DNA of 50,205 nucleotides, taken from the NCBI RefSeq assembly GCF_900108045.1, contig NZ_FNUK01000015.1:1-50205 (forward strand), in the 5' to 3' direction. Origin of the DNA: Caloramator fervidus (lineage in GTDB: Bacteria; Bacillota; Clostridia; Clostridiales; Caloramatoraceae). Made by a program: the position numbers and the translations under genes. Numbering within the stretch: the first letter of the stretch is position 1; the number at the start of each line of letters is the position of its first letter. The notes beneath the pieces were generated by a model that ran no database searches, was not told the origin of the DNA, and worked only from the letters and a program-made list of their open reading frames with translations. Shown one piece after another: positions 35,738 through 43,562 of this stretch.

Positions 35738-35980
35738 TTAATGTTTATGATTGCAGTGAGAATGCCCACAACAGCCCCCTTTTTCCTTTTTAAGTTTTTC
35801 ATATTCTTCTGGAGTTACAATTTTAATGCTGTCAAGCTGTGCCTTAAGGCTTTGCTTTATAGCATCCACATATAATCTCCTTAAATAAGCCTGCTCTTTT
35901 TTTTCTTCTTCTGTAAGCGTTCCTTCCACCTGCTTTTTATAAAGTTCATTTATTCTAGCTATTTGTTCTTTAGTTATCAT
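35738..35980 (-). CDS. DUF896 (YnzC-like) protein with a Cys/His-rich tail
   Basis: Protein of about 80 residues. The DUF896 helical hairpin is clear: ITKEQIARINELYKKQVEG, then TEEEKKEQAYLRRLYVDAIK and the linker LDSIKIVTPEEYE. Function unknown; Bacillus YnzC is a small helical protein linked to the SOS region. Unusually the C-terminus ends KGGCCGHSHCNHKH, with Cys 70, 71, 76 and His 73, 75, 78, 80, a likely metal-binding tail. ATG 35980 is chosen from AAGGA spacing. It is co-transcribed with thpR and the cyclo-ligase. Confidence 0.9.
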   Translation of the reverse strand: MITKEQIARINELYKKQVEGTLTEEEKKEQAYLRRLYVDAIKQSLKAQLDSIKIVTPEEYEKLKKEKGGCCGHSHCNHKH

Positions 35981-35997
35981 AATAACCATCCTTTCAT

Positions 35998-36546
35998 TTA
36001 TTTTAAATATAAAATTTTTAATGGAGTATATATTCTTTTCCCTTCAATTTCTTCACTTTTCATTATTATAATTTTATCAAAAACAATATTGTCTATCTTT
36101 ATACCTTTAACTTTTTCTTTTAATTCATCAAAGGATATATTTAAATCCACATCCTGAGCTATTGTAACATGAGGAATAAATTTGTTATCTTTTTTAAATC
36201 CAAACTTATTTGTAATTAAAAACACTTTCTCAGCTATATTTTTTATTTTTTCCAATTCCCCATGGACTTTTAAATATATTGTCCTTATATTATTACCACT
36301 TACAAAAGCATCAATTCCTTGTAAAAAAACTTTCACCTTTGAAAAACTTTTTGCAGCTTTTAAAAGCTGATCGTATATTTCATTAACTGTTGACAAATCT
36401 GTTTCTCCTAAAAACTGTAAAGTCAGATGAAAGTTATTATAATATTTAAACCTTCCTTTATTTGAATTATCTTTGATTATTCTTTGAATATTAGCGATTT
36501 GTTGCTTAGTTTTTAAATCAAAATCAAAAGTAATAAAAGTCCTCAA
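35998..36546 (-). CDS. thpR: RNA 2',3'-cyclic phosphodiesterase
   Basis: 2H phosphoesterase of about 182 residues with the two HxT motifs FHLTLQFLGE (about residues 38-47) and FIPHVTIAQD (about 123-132). It opens 2',3'-cyclic phosphates on RNA ends; the reverse reaction can ligate tRNA halves. The start is a TTG at 36546, with GGTGGTG as ribosome site. It is divergent from mtnP with about 100 bases shared. Confidence 0.93.
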   Translation of the reverse strand: MRTFITFDFDLKTKQQIANIQRIIKDNSNKGRFKYYNNFHLTLQFLGETDLSTVNEIYDQLLKAAKSFSKVKVFLQGIDAFVSGNNIRTIYLKVHGELEKIKNIAEKVFLITNKFGFKKDNKFIPHVTIAQDVDLNISFDELKEKVKGIKIDNIVFDKIIIMKSEEIEGKRIYTPLKILYLK

Positions 36547-36565
36547 CTTATCACCACCAATCAAG

Positions 36566-36594
36566 TTTAAAATTATAACAATAAATGCTATAAT
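36566..36594 (+). promoter_or_regulatory. Putative promoter of mtnP-mtnA-aldolase
   Basis: TTTAAA (36566-36571), 17-base spacer, perfect TATAAT (36589-36594), 50 bases before the TTG start. I see no SAM riboswitch in the 100-base gap. Confidence 0.5.
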
Positions 36595-36646
36595 TATATA
36601 CTAAAGAAAAAAAACATTTATGTAAATATTAAAGGAGTGAAATATT

Positions 36647-37435
36647 TTGAAACGTATCGCTATAATAGGCGGAACTGGAGTTTATTCTCCAGATATCTTT
36701 AAAAATTCAAAAGAAATAGAAGTAAGCACACCTTACGGTAATGTAACCTTATTAGAAAGTCAACATTCTGAAGCCATTGTTTATTTTCTTGAAAGACATG
36801 GTAAAAATCACAAATTGCCACCCCATAAAGTTAACTACCTTGCAAATATATATGCTCTTAAACTACTAAATGTTGAAAGAGTTCTTGCAACTGCAGCTGT
36901 AGGCTCTTTATCTGAAAAGCTATCTCCTGGAACTTTTATAATTTTAGATCAATTTATCGATTTTACTAAAAATAGGCCATCAACATTCTTTGATGGAAGC
37001 AACGGGGTAGTACATATTGATATGACTGAACCATATTGCCCTGAACTTAGAAATATACTAATACAGTCCTGTAAATCATTAAAAATTAATTTTAACGAAA
37101 AAGGAACATATGTGTGCACAGAAGGCCCAAGATTTGAAACTCCAGCAGAAATAAAAATGTTTAAAATACTAGGTGCTGATGTTGTTGGCATGACTAATTT
37201 CCCTGAAGTTGTTCTTGCTAGAGAAGCCAACTTATGCTATGCTACTGTTGCAATGGTAACTAATTATGCTGCTGGTATATCAAAATCAATTTTAACCCAT
37301 AAAGAAGTTATGGATAATATGGCATCAATGACAGAAAACATTAAAAAATTATTTTTAACAGCCATTGAAGGTATTCCTTATGCTAGAAATTGCAATTGTA
37401 AAAATGCTACTTTAGAACTTGGAAGTTTAAAGTAA
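36647..37435 (+). CDS. mtnP: MTA/MTI phosphorylase family purine nucleoside phosphorylase
   Basis: Protein of 262 residues; TTG start with AAAGGAGTG upstream. Signatures are IAIIGGTGVYSPD, FLERHGKNHKLPPHKVNYLAN (phosphate and sugar site, opening part), CTEGPRFETPAEIKMFK and GMTNFPEVVLAREANLCYA. The base-contact segment reads VTNYAAG (Asn 206, Ala 208), where human MTAP has TDYDC, so a 6-oxopurine substrate (methylthioinosine, deoxyinosine) is possible. The C-terminal CxC (Cys 249/251) occurs in thermophilic homologues. It heads an operon with mtnA and a class II aldolase. Confidence 0.93.
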   Translation: MKRIAIIGGTGVYSPDIFKNSKEIEVSTPYGNVTLLESQHSEAIVYFLERHGKNHKLPPHKVNYLANIYALKLLNVERVLATAAVGSLSEKLSPGTFIILDQFIDFTKNRPSTFFDGSNGVVHIDMTEPYCPELRNILIQSCKSLKINFNEKGTYVCTEGPRFETPAEIKMFKILGADVVGMTNFPEVVLAREANLCYATVAMVTNYAAGISKSILTHKEVMDNMASMTENIKKLFLTAIEGIPYARNCNCKNATLELGSLK

Positions 37436-37448
37436 AGGGGAAGTATAT

Positions 37449-38477
37449 ATGAATTCTATAATCTGGTCTAAATTTAAATTAAGTTTACTAGATCAAAGAC
37501 TTTTACCTTTAGAAGTTAAATACATAGAATGCACTTCATATCTTCAAGTAGCAGAAGCTATAAAAAATATGGTAGTAAGAGGTGCCCCTGCTATTGGTAT
37601 TGCAGCAGCGTATGGTGTAGTTCTTGGCGCTAGAGAAGTTTTTTCTAATAATGCTACTGAATATGAAAAAAATATGCAAAAAGTATTCGAAACTCTTGCA
37701 TCTACTCGTCCAACTGCAGTTAACCTATTTTGGGCATTAAATAGAATGAAAGATAAGTTTTATTCTTCATTAAAATCTGATTTAAACAAAGTAATTGAAA
37801 CCTTAGAAAAGGAAGCTAACTCAATTTATTTAGAAGACCTTGAATTAAATAAAAAAATAGGAGAATATGGCGCCTCTTTGCTTCCAAACAAGTGTACAGT
37901 TTTAACCCATTGTAATGCAGGTGCTCTAGCAACTGCAGGATGGGGAACAGCTCTTGGGGTTATAAGAAGTGCAAAACAAATGGGAAAAGATATTAAAGTT
38001 TTTGCAGATGAAACAAGACCTCTTTTACAAGGCGCAAGATTAACTACTTTTGAACTTTTAAACGATGGCATAGATGTGACATTAATTTCAGATAACATGG
38101 CAGGATACGTTATGAAGCTTGGACTTATAGATGCGGTTATAGTTGGGGCTGATAGAATTGCTGCTAATGGAGATACAGCAAATAAAATAGGAACTTATGC
38201 TCTTTCTGTTTTAGCAAAGGCTCATAAAATTCCTTTTTATGTAGCAGCACCATATTCTACGTTTGATTTGAATATAAAAAACGGAGATGAAATACCAATA
38301 GAAGAAAGAAATCATGATGAGGTAAGAAAAATTTTTGATGTTAAAATAGCTCCTGAAAATGTAAAAGTATTTAATCCTTCCTTTGATATAACTCCTCATG
38401 AAAATATCACTGCCATAATAACAGACAGGGGAATAATCTATCCTCCCTATGAAGAAAACATCAAAATTATGAGGTGA
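37449..38477 (+). CDS. mtnA: Methylthioribose-1-phosphate isomerase
   Basis: Protein of 342 residues that isomerises MTR-1-P to methylthioribulose-1-P; the same enzyme can act on 5-deoxyribose-1-P. Seen are the substrate loop MVVRGAPAIGIAAAYG, catalytic Cys in LTHCNAGALATAGWG, ADETRPLLQGARLT and catalytic Asp in VIVGADRIAANGDTANKIGT. It starts 13 bases after mtnP and ends just ahead of the aldolase start. Confidence 0.97.
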   Translation: MNSIIWSKFKLSLLDQRLLPLEVKYIECTSYLQVAEAIKNMVVRGAPAIGIAAAYGVVLGAREVFSNNATEYEKNMQKVFETLASTRPTAVNLFWALNRMKDKFYSSLKSDLNKVIETLEKEANSIYLEDLELNKKIGEYGASLLPNKCTVLTHCNAGALATAGWGTALGVIRSAKQMGKDIKVFADETRPLLQGARLTTFELLNDGIDVTLISDNMAGYVMKLGLIDAVIVGADRIAANGDTANKIGTYALSVLAKAHKIPFYVAAPYSTFDLNIKNGDEIPIEERNHDEVRKIFDVKIAPENVKVFNPSFDITPHENITAIITDRGIIYPPYEENIKIMR

Positions 38478-38481
38478 GATA

Positions 38482-39138
38482 ATGGATATACAAAACCTTA
38501 AAAAAGAAATAATATACTACGGTCAAGAAATAAAAAAAATAGGATTAGTAGTAGGAACATGGGGAAATATAAGCGCTCGTTTTGAAGATAAAGTATTAAT
38601 AACCCCAAGCGGAATACCATATGAGAAGCTCTCAGAGGAAGATATAGTAATTTGTGACTTAAATTGTAATATAATAGATGGTAAACATGCCCCATCTACT
38701 GAGCTTATTGCACATGTAGAAATATACAAACACAGAAGGGATGTAAATGCAATAATACACACCCATAGCATATATGCATCGGCTATTGCAGTTACAAGAA
38801 AAAACATACCGGCAATAATAGAAGATATGGCTATGATAATTGGTGGCGAAGTTCCATGTGCCAAGTATGCCTTCCCAGGAACAAAAGAACTGGCAGAAAA
38901 TATAATTGAGGTGTTAGAAAACAAAAATGCTGTTCTTCTTGCAAACCATGGTGCAATATCCCTAGGCAGAAATTTAAAGGAAGCCTTTAATGTTTGTCAA
39001 ATATTAGAAAAGTCTGCTAAAATATATATTTTAGCAACTCAAATAGGAATGCCAAAACCCCTTGCAATAGAAGAAGTAGAAAAAATGAGAGAAATTTATT
39101 TAAATAAATATAGTAAAAATGAAATTATTAAAAATTAG
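38482..39138 (+). CDS. Class II aldolase/adducin family protein, probable 5-(methylthio)ribulose-1-P / 5-deoxyribulose-1-P aldolase
   Basis: Protein of 218 residues with the complete class II aldolase site: GTWGNISARF, Glu 74 (PSTELIAH), zinc ligands His 93 and His 95 (IIHTHS) and His 156 (LLANHGAISLG). The superfamily includes FucA, AraD, MtnB dehydratase and the Ald2 aldolases. No other methionine-salvage genes (mtnK, W, X, C, D) are here and fucose genes are absent, so cleavage of the MtnA product to DHAP plus an aldehyde fits best. GAGGTG fixes the start, four bases after mtnA. Confidence 0.85.
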   Translation: MDIQNLKKEIIYYGQEIKKIGLVVGTWGNISARFEDKVLITPSGIPYEKLSEEDIVICDLNCNIIDGKHAPSTELIAHVEIYKHRRDVNAIIHTHSIYASAIAVTRKNIPAIIEDMAMIIGGEVPCAKYAFPGTKELAENIIEVLENKNAVLLANHGAISLGRNLKEAFNVCQILEKSAKIYILATQIGMPKPLAIEEVEKMREIYLNKYSKNEIIKN

Positions 39139-39161
39139 GCTGTCCACGTAAAGGACAGCCT
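39137..39161. terminator. Bidirectional terminator between the aldolase gene and glpX
   Basis: Hairpin AGGCTGTCC-ACGTAAA-GGACAGCCT placed at the stops of two convergent genes. Confidence 0.78.
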
Positions 39162-40140
39162 AAAATTCTTCTTTATAATTAATTAAACTTTTTTCTAATT
39201 TATGAACCGCATCTACAAACCTTATAACTTTCGTTTTTAATCTCATTACAACTGAATGTGTATAAGCAGTATCTCCTTTATATGTTACTCCTTTTAAAAG
39301 ATCGCTATCAGTAACAGCAGTAGCTGCAAAATATACATCATCGCCTTTTATAAGATCATCTGTAGTTAAAACACAATCGACATCATCAATTCCTGCTCTT
39401 TTGCACATTAATATTTGCTTTTCATTCTGAGGCAATAGTTTAGCTTGTATCTCTCCACCCAAACATTTTAAAGCTGCAGCAGCCAATACACCTTCTGGAG
39501 CTCCACCTATTCCATATAATACATCAACTCCAGTATCTTCAAAAGCTGTAGCTAAAGCTGCGGCAATATCACCTTCTCCAAATATTTTTACTCTAACTCC
39601 AATTTCCCTTAGTTTCTTTATAAATTCTTCATGTCTTGGTCTATCTTGTATCATTACAGTTAACTCTTTTAAATCCTTATTCAAAGCTTCTGCTACGTTT
39701 TTAAGATTAGTTTCAAGGTCCCCATTTAAATCAATAGCACCCTTTGCTTTTGGGCCAACTGCAATCTTTTTCATGTAAATTTGAGGAGCTCTAAAAATAT
39801 TTCCTTTTTGTGAAATAGCAACAGCACTTATAGCATTAGGTCTTCCCTTAGCTACAAGTATATTTCCATCAATAGGATCAATAGCTATATCATACTCAAC
39901 CTGTCCATCCTTCCATTGACCAACTTTTTCACCAATATATAATATAGGAGACTTATTTATTTCTCCTTCTCCAATAATTACTCTACCTTTTATAGGTAAT
40001 AATTCAAAAGCATGCCTTACACCATTAACAGCTGCTATATCTACTTGCTCAATACTACCTTTCCCTAAAAGCTTAGAACAAGCAAGCGCTGCAGCCTCCG
40101 TTACCCTAACAATCCCCATAGCAATGTCAAACTTTTCCAT
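39160..40140 (-). CDS. glpX: Class II fructose-1,6-bisphosphatase
   Basis: Protein of 326 residues. GlpX features are RVTEAAALACSKLLGKG, VRHAFELLPIKGRVIIGEGE, the metal motif DIAIDPIDGN, YGIGGAPEGVLAAAALKCLGG and the C-terminal VVMRLKTKVIRFVDA. It removes the 1-phosphate of fructose-1,6-bisphosphate in gluconeogenesis. Transcription is convergent with the aldolase operon, and its product path could start from DHAP made there. GGGGG precedes the ATG. Confidence 0.95.
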   Translation of the reverse strand: MEKFDIAMGIVRVTEAAALACSKLLGKGSIEQVDIAAVNGVRHAFELLPIKGRVIIGEGEINKSPILYIGEKVGQWKDGQVEYDIAIDPIDGNILVAKGRPNAISAVAISQKGNIFRAPQIYMKKIAVGPKAKGAIDLNGDLETNLKNVAEALNKDLKELTVMIQDRPRHEEFIKKLREIGVRVKIFGEGDIAAALATAFEDTGVDVLYGIGGAPEGVLAAAALKCLGGEIQAKLLPQNEKQILMCKRAGIDDVDCVLTTDDLIKGDDVYFAATAVTDSDLLKGVTYKGDTAYTHSVVMRLKTKVIRFVDAVHKLEKSLINYKEEF

Positions 40141-40241
40141 AATATACCCCCATATTATTTTTTCTGGATATATTATAGCATATAATTTAATTTATTGAAA
40201 TATAATATACATCATTTGACATAAAAAATATCACATTAAAC

Positions 40242-40278
40242 AAAAAATCCATAAAGGAAAAACCTTTATGGATTTTTT
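40242..40278 (-). terminator. Terminator after the YvlD-like gene
   Basis: Hairpin with 16-base arms AAAAAATCCATAAAGG and CCTTTATGGATTTTTT. Confidence 0.85.
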
Positions 40279-40284
40279 AAGCTT

Positions 40285-40662
40285 TTAAGACATTTGTGAA
40301 AAAACATCTGTAGGAACTATCATATCTAATATACCAATAACTAAAGCTGCTAAAATAGCACCCCATGCAGTTACTGCAACTCCTGCTACTATAAATTGAG
40401 TTAAATAAATTATGGCTGCTGAAATTAAAAATCCCACTATACCTCTTCCAAAAGGTGAAGCATCAAGTTTGAAAACTAATCCTATTATATAATCTAAAAG
40501 TGAAATCGCAATCGCAGCTAAAATAGCCGTTCCAAAACCAGCTACTCTAAACCCTGGAACTAAAAAGCTTGCAATTACAAGTATAACAGCATTTACTAAA
40601 AACTTTACTATAAGCCCAATCAAACTAACATCCTTTTTTTCTTTTTCTTTATTTTCTTGCAT
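40285..40662 (-). CDS. YvlD-like four-helix membrane protein (phage holin 4 superfamily)
   Basis: Protein of 125 residues with four membrane helices. The family pattern is visible in FLVNAVILVIASFLVPGF, AAIAISLLDYIIG, GFLISAAIIYLTQFIVAG and AALVIGILDMIVP. Despite the family name it is a chromosomal protein, as is Bacillus YvlD, not a lysis protein; function unclear, often linked to envelope stress. It is flanked by terminators and lies upstream of glpX, with its own site AGGTGG. Confidence 0.83.
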   Translation of the reverse strand: MQENKEKEKKDVSLIGLIVKFLVNAVILVIASFLVPGFRVAGFGTAILAAIAISLLDYIIGLVFKLDASPFGRGIVGFLISAAIIYLTQFIVAGVAVTAWGAILAALVIGILDMIVPTDVFSQMS

Positions 40663-40710
40663 ATTTCCACCTCCATTATTATTTTAAGCAAAAAAAATAA
40701 AAAATATACA

Positions 40711-40744
40711 AAAAGTGCCTTCAAGATAACTTGAAGGCACTTTT
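40711..40744 (-). terminator. Terminator after the YaaR-like gene
   Basis: Hairpin with perfect 15-base arms AAAAGTGCCTTCAAG and CTTGAAGGCACTTTT and an ATAA loop. Stop-to-hairpin distance is about 34 bases. Confidence 0.8.
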
Positions 40745-40777
40745 GACAGTCCCAAGATGAAATGTAAAGACGTAAAA

Positions 40778-41203
40778 TCATCTATAAACATCTATTAAAA
40801 GTCCTTTTATTTCCTCTATCCTATCAGCTAAATTCATTATTTCTTTTTGAGATTCTAAAAGCTCTCTAGTCAACTCATCTACTTTTTTATTTATAACCTC
40901 AATCTTTATGTGCAAACCATAGTTAAATGGACCAGGTTCCTTTTTTAAAATATATATATTTTTTACAACAAAAGATAGATATTCTTGAATTTTAGCTTTA
41001 TATTTTCTTGCATCTTCCAAGCTTCTTGTTGAAATAAGTCTTTTTCCTAAATAATCTATCTCCTTTAATAAATTTTGCAGCTGCTCCTCGGTTTGTTCTT
41101 TATTTGCAAGATCTAATGCCAGCGAAAAATCTTTTTCTACCTTTGACTTTTCCATAGGCACTATATTTTTAGAGTTTCCAACTTCTATTTTTCTTATTCT
41201 CAT
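40778..41203 (-). CDS. YaaR/DUF327 family protein
   Basis: Helical protein of 141 residues. The family pattern is seen in LLKEIDYLGKRLISTRSLED, YKAKIQEYLSFVVKNIYILKK and the C-terminal LIDVYR. DUF327 proteins are small and helical with unknown function. Start ATG has GGGAG upstream. It is a single-gene unit between hairpins. Confidence 0.85.
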   Translation of the reverse strand: MRIRKIEVGNSKNIVPMEKSKVEKDFSLALDLANKEQTEEQLQNLLKEIDYLGKRLISTRSLEDARKYKAKIQEYLSFVVKNIYILKKEPGPFNYGLHIKIEVINKKVDELTRELLESQKEIMNLADRIEEIKGLLIDVYR

Positions 41204-41267
41204 AAGGCAGCACTCCCTGTTTAATATATATTTTTATTGTAAACCCTAAACAAAAAATATTCAATAT

Positions 41268-41302
41268 AAGGCCCTAAGAAGTAAAATACTTCTTAGGGCC
41301 TT
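41268..41302 (-). terminator. Hairpin after pckA
   Basis: Perfect 16-base arms AAGGCCCTAAGAAGTA and TACTTCTTAGGGCCTT with a 3-base loop. The minus-strand side continues ATATTG, so the T tract is weak, but the stem is very stable. Confidence 0.7.
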
Positions 41303-41314
41303 TCTAGCTTTATA

Positions 41315-42892
41315 TTACAAAACACTTGGAGCCGCCTCTATTATTTCATTTGATAAATCTCTAAACTTTTTAATATTTTCATAGAATCTAATAGCTAATT
41401 CTTTAGCATATCTATTATATTCATCCTTTGAATGCCAAGTATTTATAGGATTTAATATTTCTGATGGAACATTAGGACATTCCTTTGGAACTAAAACTTT
41501 AAAAATAGGATGCTCAACATATTTTACTTTTTCTAGATCTCCATTTATAGCCGCTCTAACCATGGCTCTTGTATAATTTAAGTCCATTCTTTTTCCAACC
41601 CCGTATGGTCCTCCGCTCCAACCTGTATTTACTAAATAAACATTAACATTATGTTTTGTTATCTTTTCACCAAGCATCTTTGCATAAACTGATGGATTCA
41701 TCGGCATAAAAGGCTCTCCAAAACAACATGAAAAAGTAGCTTGAGGCTCAACAATTCCTCTTTCTGTTCCTGCTAATTTGCTTGTATATCCTGATATAAA
41801 ATGAAACATAGCCTGTTCCTTTGTTAATTTTGAAATAGGAGGTAACACTCCAAAAGCATCTGCTGTTAAAAAGAGTATTGTCTTTGGATGACCTGCAACT
41901 CCATCTAAAACAGCATTTGGAATATATTCAATAGGATATGCGGCCCTTGTATTTTCAGTATATCTATTATCCGAATAATCTGGAATACCATTTTCATCTA
42001 CAACTACATTTTCTAATAAAGAACCAAATTTTATTGCTTCATAAATTTGAGGTTCTTTTTCTTTTGAAAGATTAATACATTTTGCATAACATCCACCTTC
42101 AAAGTTAAAAATGCCATCATCTGACCATCCATGCTCATCATCACCTATAAGTCTTCTTTCTGGATCTGCTGATAATGTTGTTTTTCCTGTGCCTGAAAGT
42201 CCAAAAAATAAAGCTACATCATCATCTTTTCCCATATTAGCTGAGCAGTGCATAGGAAGAACATTGGATTGTGGAAGCAAGAAATTCATAGCAGTAAACA
42301 TAGATTTTTTCATTTCTCCACAATAGTGGGTTCCACCAATTATTATAATCTTTTTAACTAAATCTAGTATTATAAAAACTTCAGAATTTGTTTTGTCAAG
42401 CTCTGGAATAGCATTAAAATTAGGCGCACTTATTACAGTAAATTGAGGAATAAAATTTTCAAGTTCTTTTTGTGTTGGACGAATAAATAATTGTCTTACA
42501 AACAAATTATGCGCTGGAAGTTCATTTATAAACCTAACAGAATGTGTATACCTTCTATCAGCCCCAATAAATCCATCAAATACATATATATCTTTTTTTT
42601 GTAAGTAAGCTGTTAATCTTGCATAAATTCTTTCAAAAGTTTCTGGACTTATAGGTTTATTAACTTTACCCCAATTTATCATTCCGTGTATTTCAGGATA
42701 ATCAACTATAAATCTATCCTGAGGAGATCTTCCTGTATATTTTCCAGTGTTTATATTTAAAGCACCTGTATCCGTAATAACTCCTTCTCCTCTTTTTATA
42801 GCATGCTCAACAAGCTTTGCTGCAGGTAAATTATGATATACATTTCCTAAATTAACTAAATTCATCCTTTTTAAATGTTCATACAATGACAT
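41315..42892 (-). CDS. pckA: Phosphoenolpyruvate carboxykinase (ATP)
   Basis: Protein of 525 residues. Signatures are [16 protein letters not shown], the PEPCK metal segment [11 protein letters not shown]-loop [35 protein letters not shown] (opening part), and [14 protein letters not shown]. It interconverts oxaloacetate and PEP. The ribosome site GGGGGAA is strong. It is a single-gene unit with a good promoter and a palindrome over the -35. glpX nearby belongs to the same pathway. Confidence 0.98.
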   Translation of the reverse strand: MSLYEHLKRMNLVNLGNVYHNLPAAKLVEHAIKRGEGVITDTGALNINTGKYTGRSPQDRFIVDYPEIHGMINWGKVNKPISPETFERIYARLTAYLQKKDIYVFDGFIGADRRYTHSVRFINELPAHNLFVRQLFIRPTQKELENFIPQFTVISAPNFNAIPELDKTNSEVFIILDLVKKIIIIGGTHYCGEMKKSMFTAMNFLLPQSNVLPMHCSANMGKDDDVALFFGLSGTGKTTLSADPERRLIGDDEHGWSDDGIFNFEGGCYAKCINLSKEKEPQIYEAIKFGSLLENVVVDENGIPDYSDNRYTENTRAAYPIEYIPNAVLDGVAGHPKTILFLTADAFGVLPPISKLTKEQAMFHFISGYTSKLAGTERGIVEPQATFSCCFGEPFMPMNPSVYAKMLGEKITKHNVNVYLVNTGWSGGPYGVGKRMDLNYTRAMVRAAINGDLEKVKYVEHPIFKVLVPKECPNVPSEILNPINTWHSKDEYNRYAKELAIRFYENIKKFRDLSNEIIEAAPSVL

Positions 42893-42929
42893 TTACTATT
42901 CCCCCTTAAATATATTAACGCTTATTATT

Positions 42930-42958
42930 ATTTTACACATTTGCATTATAAATTGCAA
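42930..42958 (-). promoter_or_regulatory. Promoter of pckA with an overlapping palindrome
   Basis: Minus strand: TTGCAA (42953-42958), 17-base spacer, TAAAAT (42930-42935). The sequence TTGCA-N8-TGCAA (42941-42958) covers the -35 and part of the spacer, a typical place for a repressor site. The regulator is unknown. Confidence 0.55.
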
Positions 42959-42992
42959 CAATGAGATTTTTGTAAATTAAAAATTGCATTTA

Positions 42993-43448
42993 TCACTCTT
43001 TTTCTATTTCATCCATAGCTTCATTTGCAAGTTTATCACATAGATTGTTTAATTCATCATCAGCATGTCCTTTAACTTTTATAAACTCTATCTCGTGTAT
43101 TTTTGAAAGCTCAATTAGTTTTTCCCAAAGTTCTTTATTCTTAACAGGCTCTTTGCTGGACGTTTTCCATTCATTCTTTTGCCATTTTTCAACCCAGCCA
43201 TTATTAAAAGCATTAACAAGATACGCCGAATCACTATAAAGCTTTACTTTGCAAGGTTCTTTTAACATAGACAATGCGTCAATTGCTGCAGTTAATTCCA
43301 TAACATTATTAGTTGTCCTTTTAAATCCTTTTTTTATAGTTTTTACCTTATCTTTGTAAATAAGCACAGCACCATATCCTCCTACAGCTTCCTCTTTACC
43401 ATTACCCCTACACCCACCATCTGTGTAAATAATTACTTCCTTTTTCAC
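42993..43448 (-). CDS. rnhA: Ribonuclease HI
   Basis: Protein of about 151 residues that cuts RNA in RNA-DNA hybrids. Catalytic residues are visible: Asp in [12 protein letters not shown], Glu in [12 protein letters not shown], Asp in [12 protein letters not shown], and HADDELNN at the end (His and Asp). The basic-handle region [11 protein letters not shown] is present. The GTG at 43448 follows AGGGG; a longer GTG start at 43457 overlaps that site. It is divergent from the ftsH-like gene. Confidence 0.94.
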   Translation of the reverse strand: MKKEVIIYTDGGCRGNGKEEAVGGYGAVLIYKDKVKTIKKGFKRTTNNVMELTAAIDALSMLKEPCKVKLYSDSAYLVNAFNNGWVEKWQKNEWKTSSKEPVKNKELWEKLIELSKIHEIEFIKVKGHADDELNNLCDKLANEAMDEIEKE

Positions 43449-43462
43449 TAATATCACCCCTG

Positions 43463-43531
43463 TTATTACATAAATTTACATGGAAATATATATGTAATAA
43501 ATTTTACATAAAATCAATTAAAATGTAAAAT
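43463..43531. promoter_or_regulatory. Promoter and nested TTACAT/ATGTAA inverted repeats between rnhA and the ftsH-like gene
   Basis: A plus-strand promoter TTTACA (43503-43508), 17-base spacer, TAAAAT (43526-43531) serves the ftsH-like gene. Its -35 and -10 fall in the two arms of ATTTTACAT (43501-43509) / ATGTAAAAT (43523-43531). A second inverted repeat, TTATTACATA (43463-43472) / TATGTAATAA (43491-43500), lies next to it on the rnhA side. Part of the symmetry may follow from base composition. Confidence 0.5.
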
Positions 43532-43562
43532 ATTATGTAAACTATATTAATGAGGTGGTTAA

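Noticed and set aside
38482-39138. L-fuculose-phosphate aldolase
   Set aside because: No fucose or rhamnose genes nearby; operon with mtnP and mtnA points to methylthio- or deoxy-ribulose-1-phosphate.
40285-40662. Phage holin and thus a prophage remnant
   Set aside because: The family name is historical. The protein is YvlD-like and chromosomal, and no phage genes are nearby.
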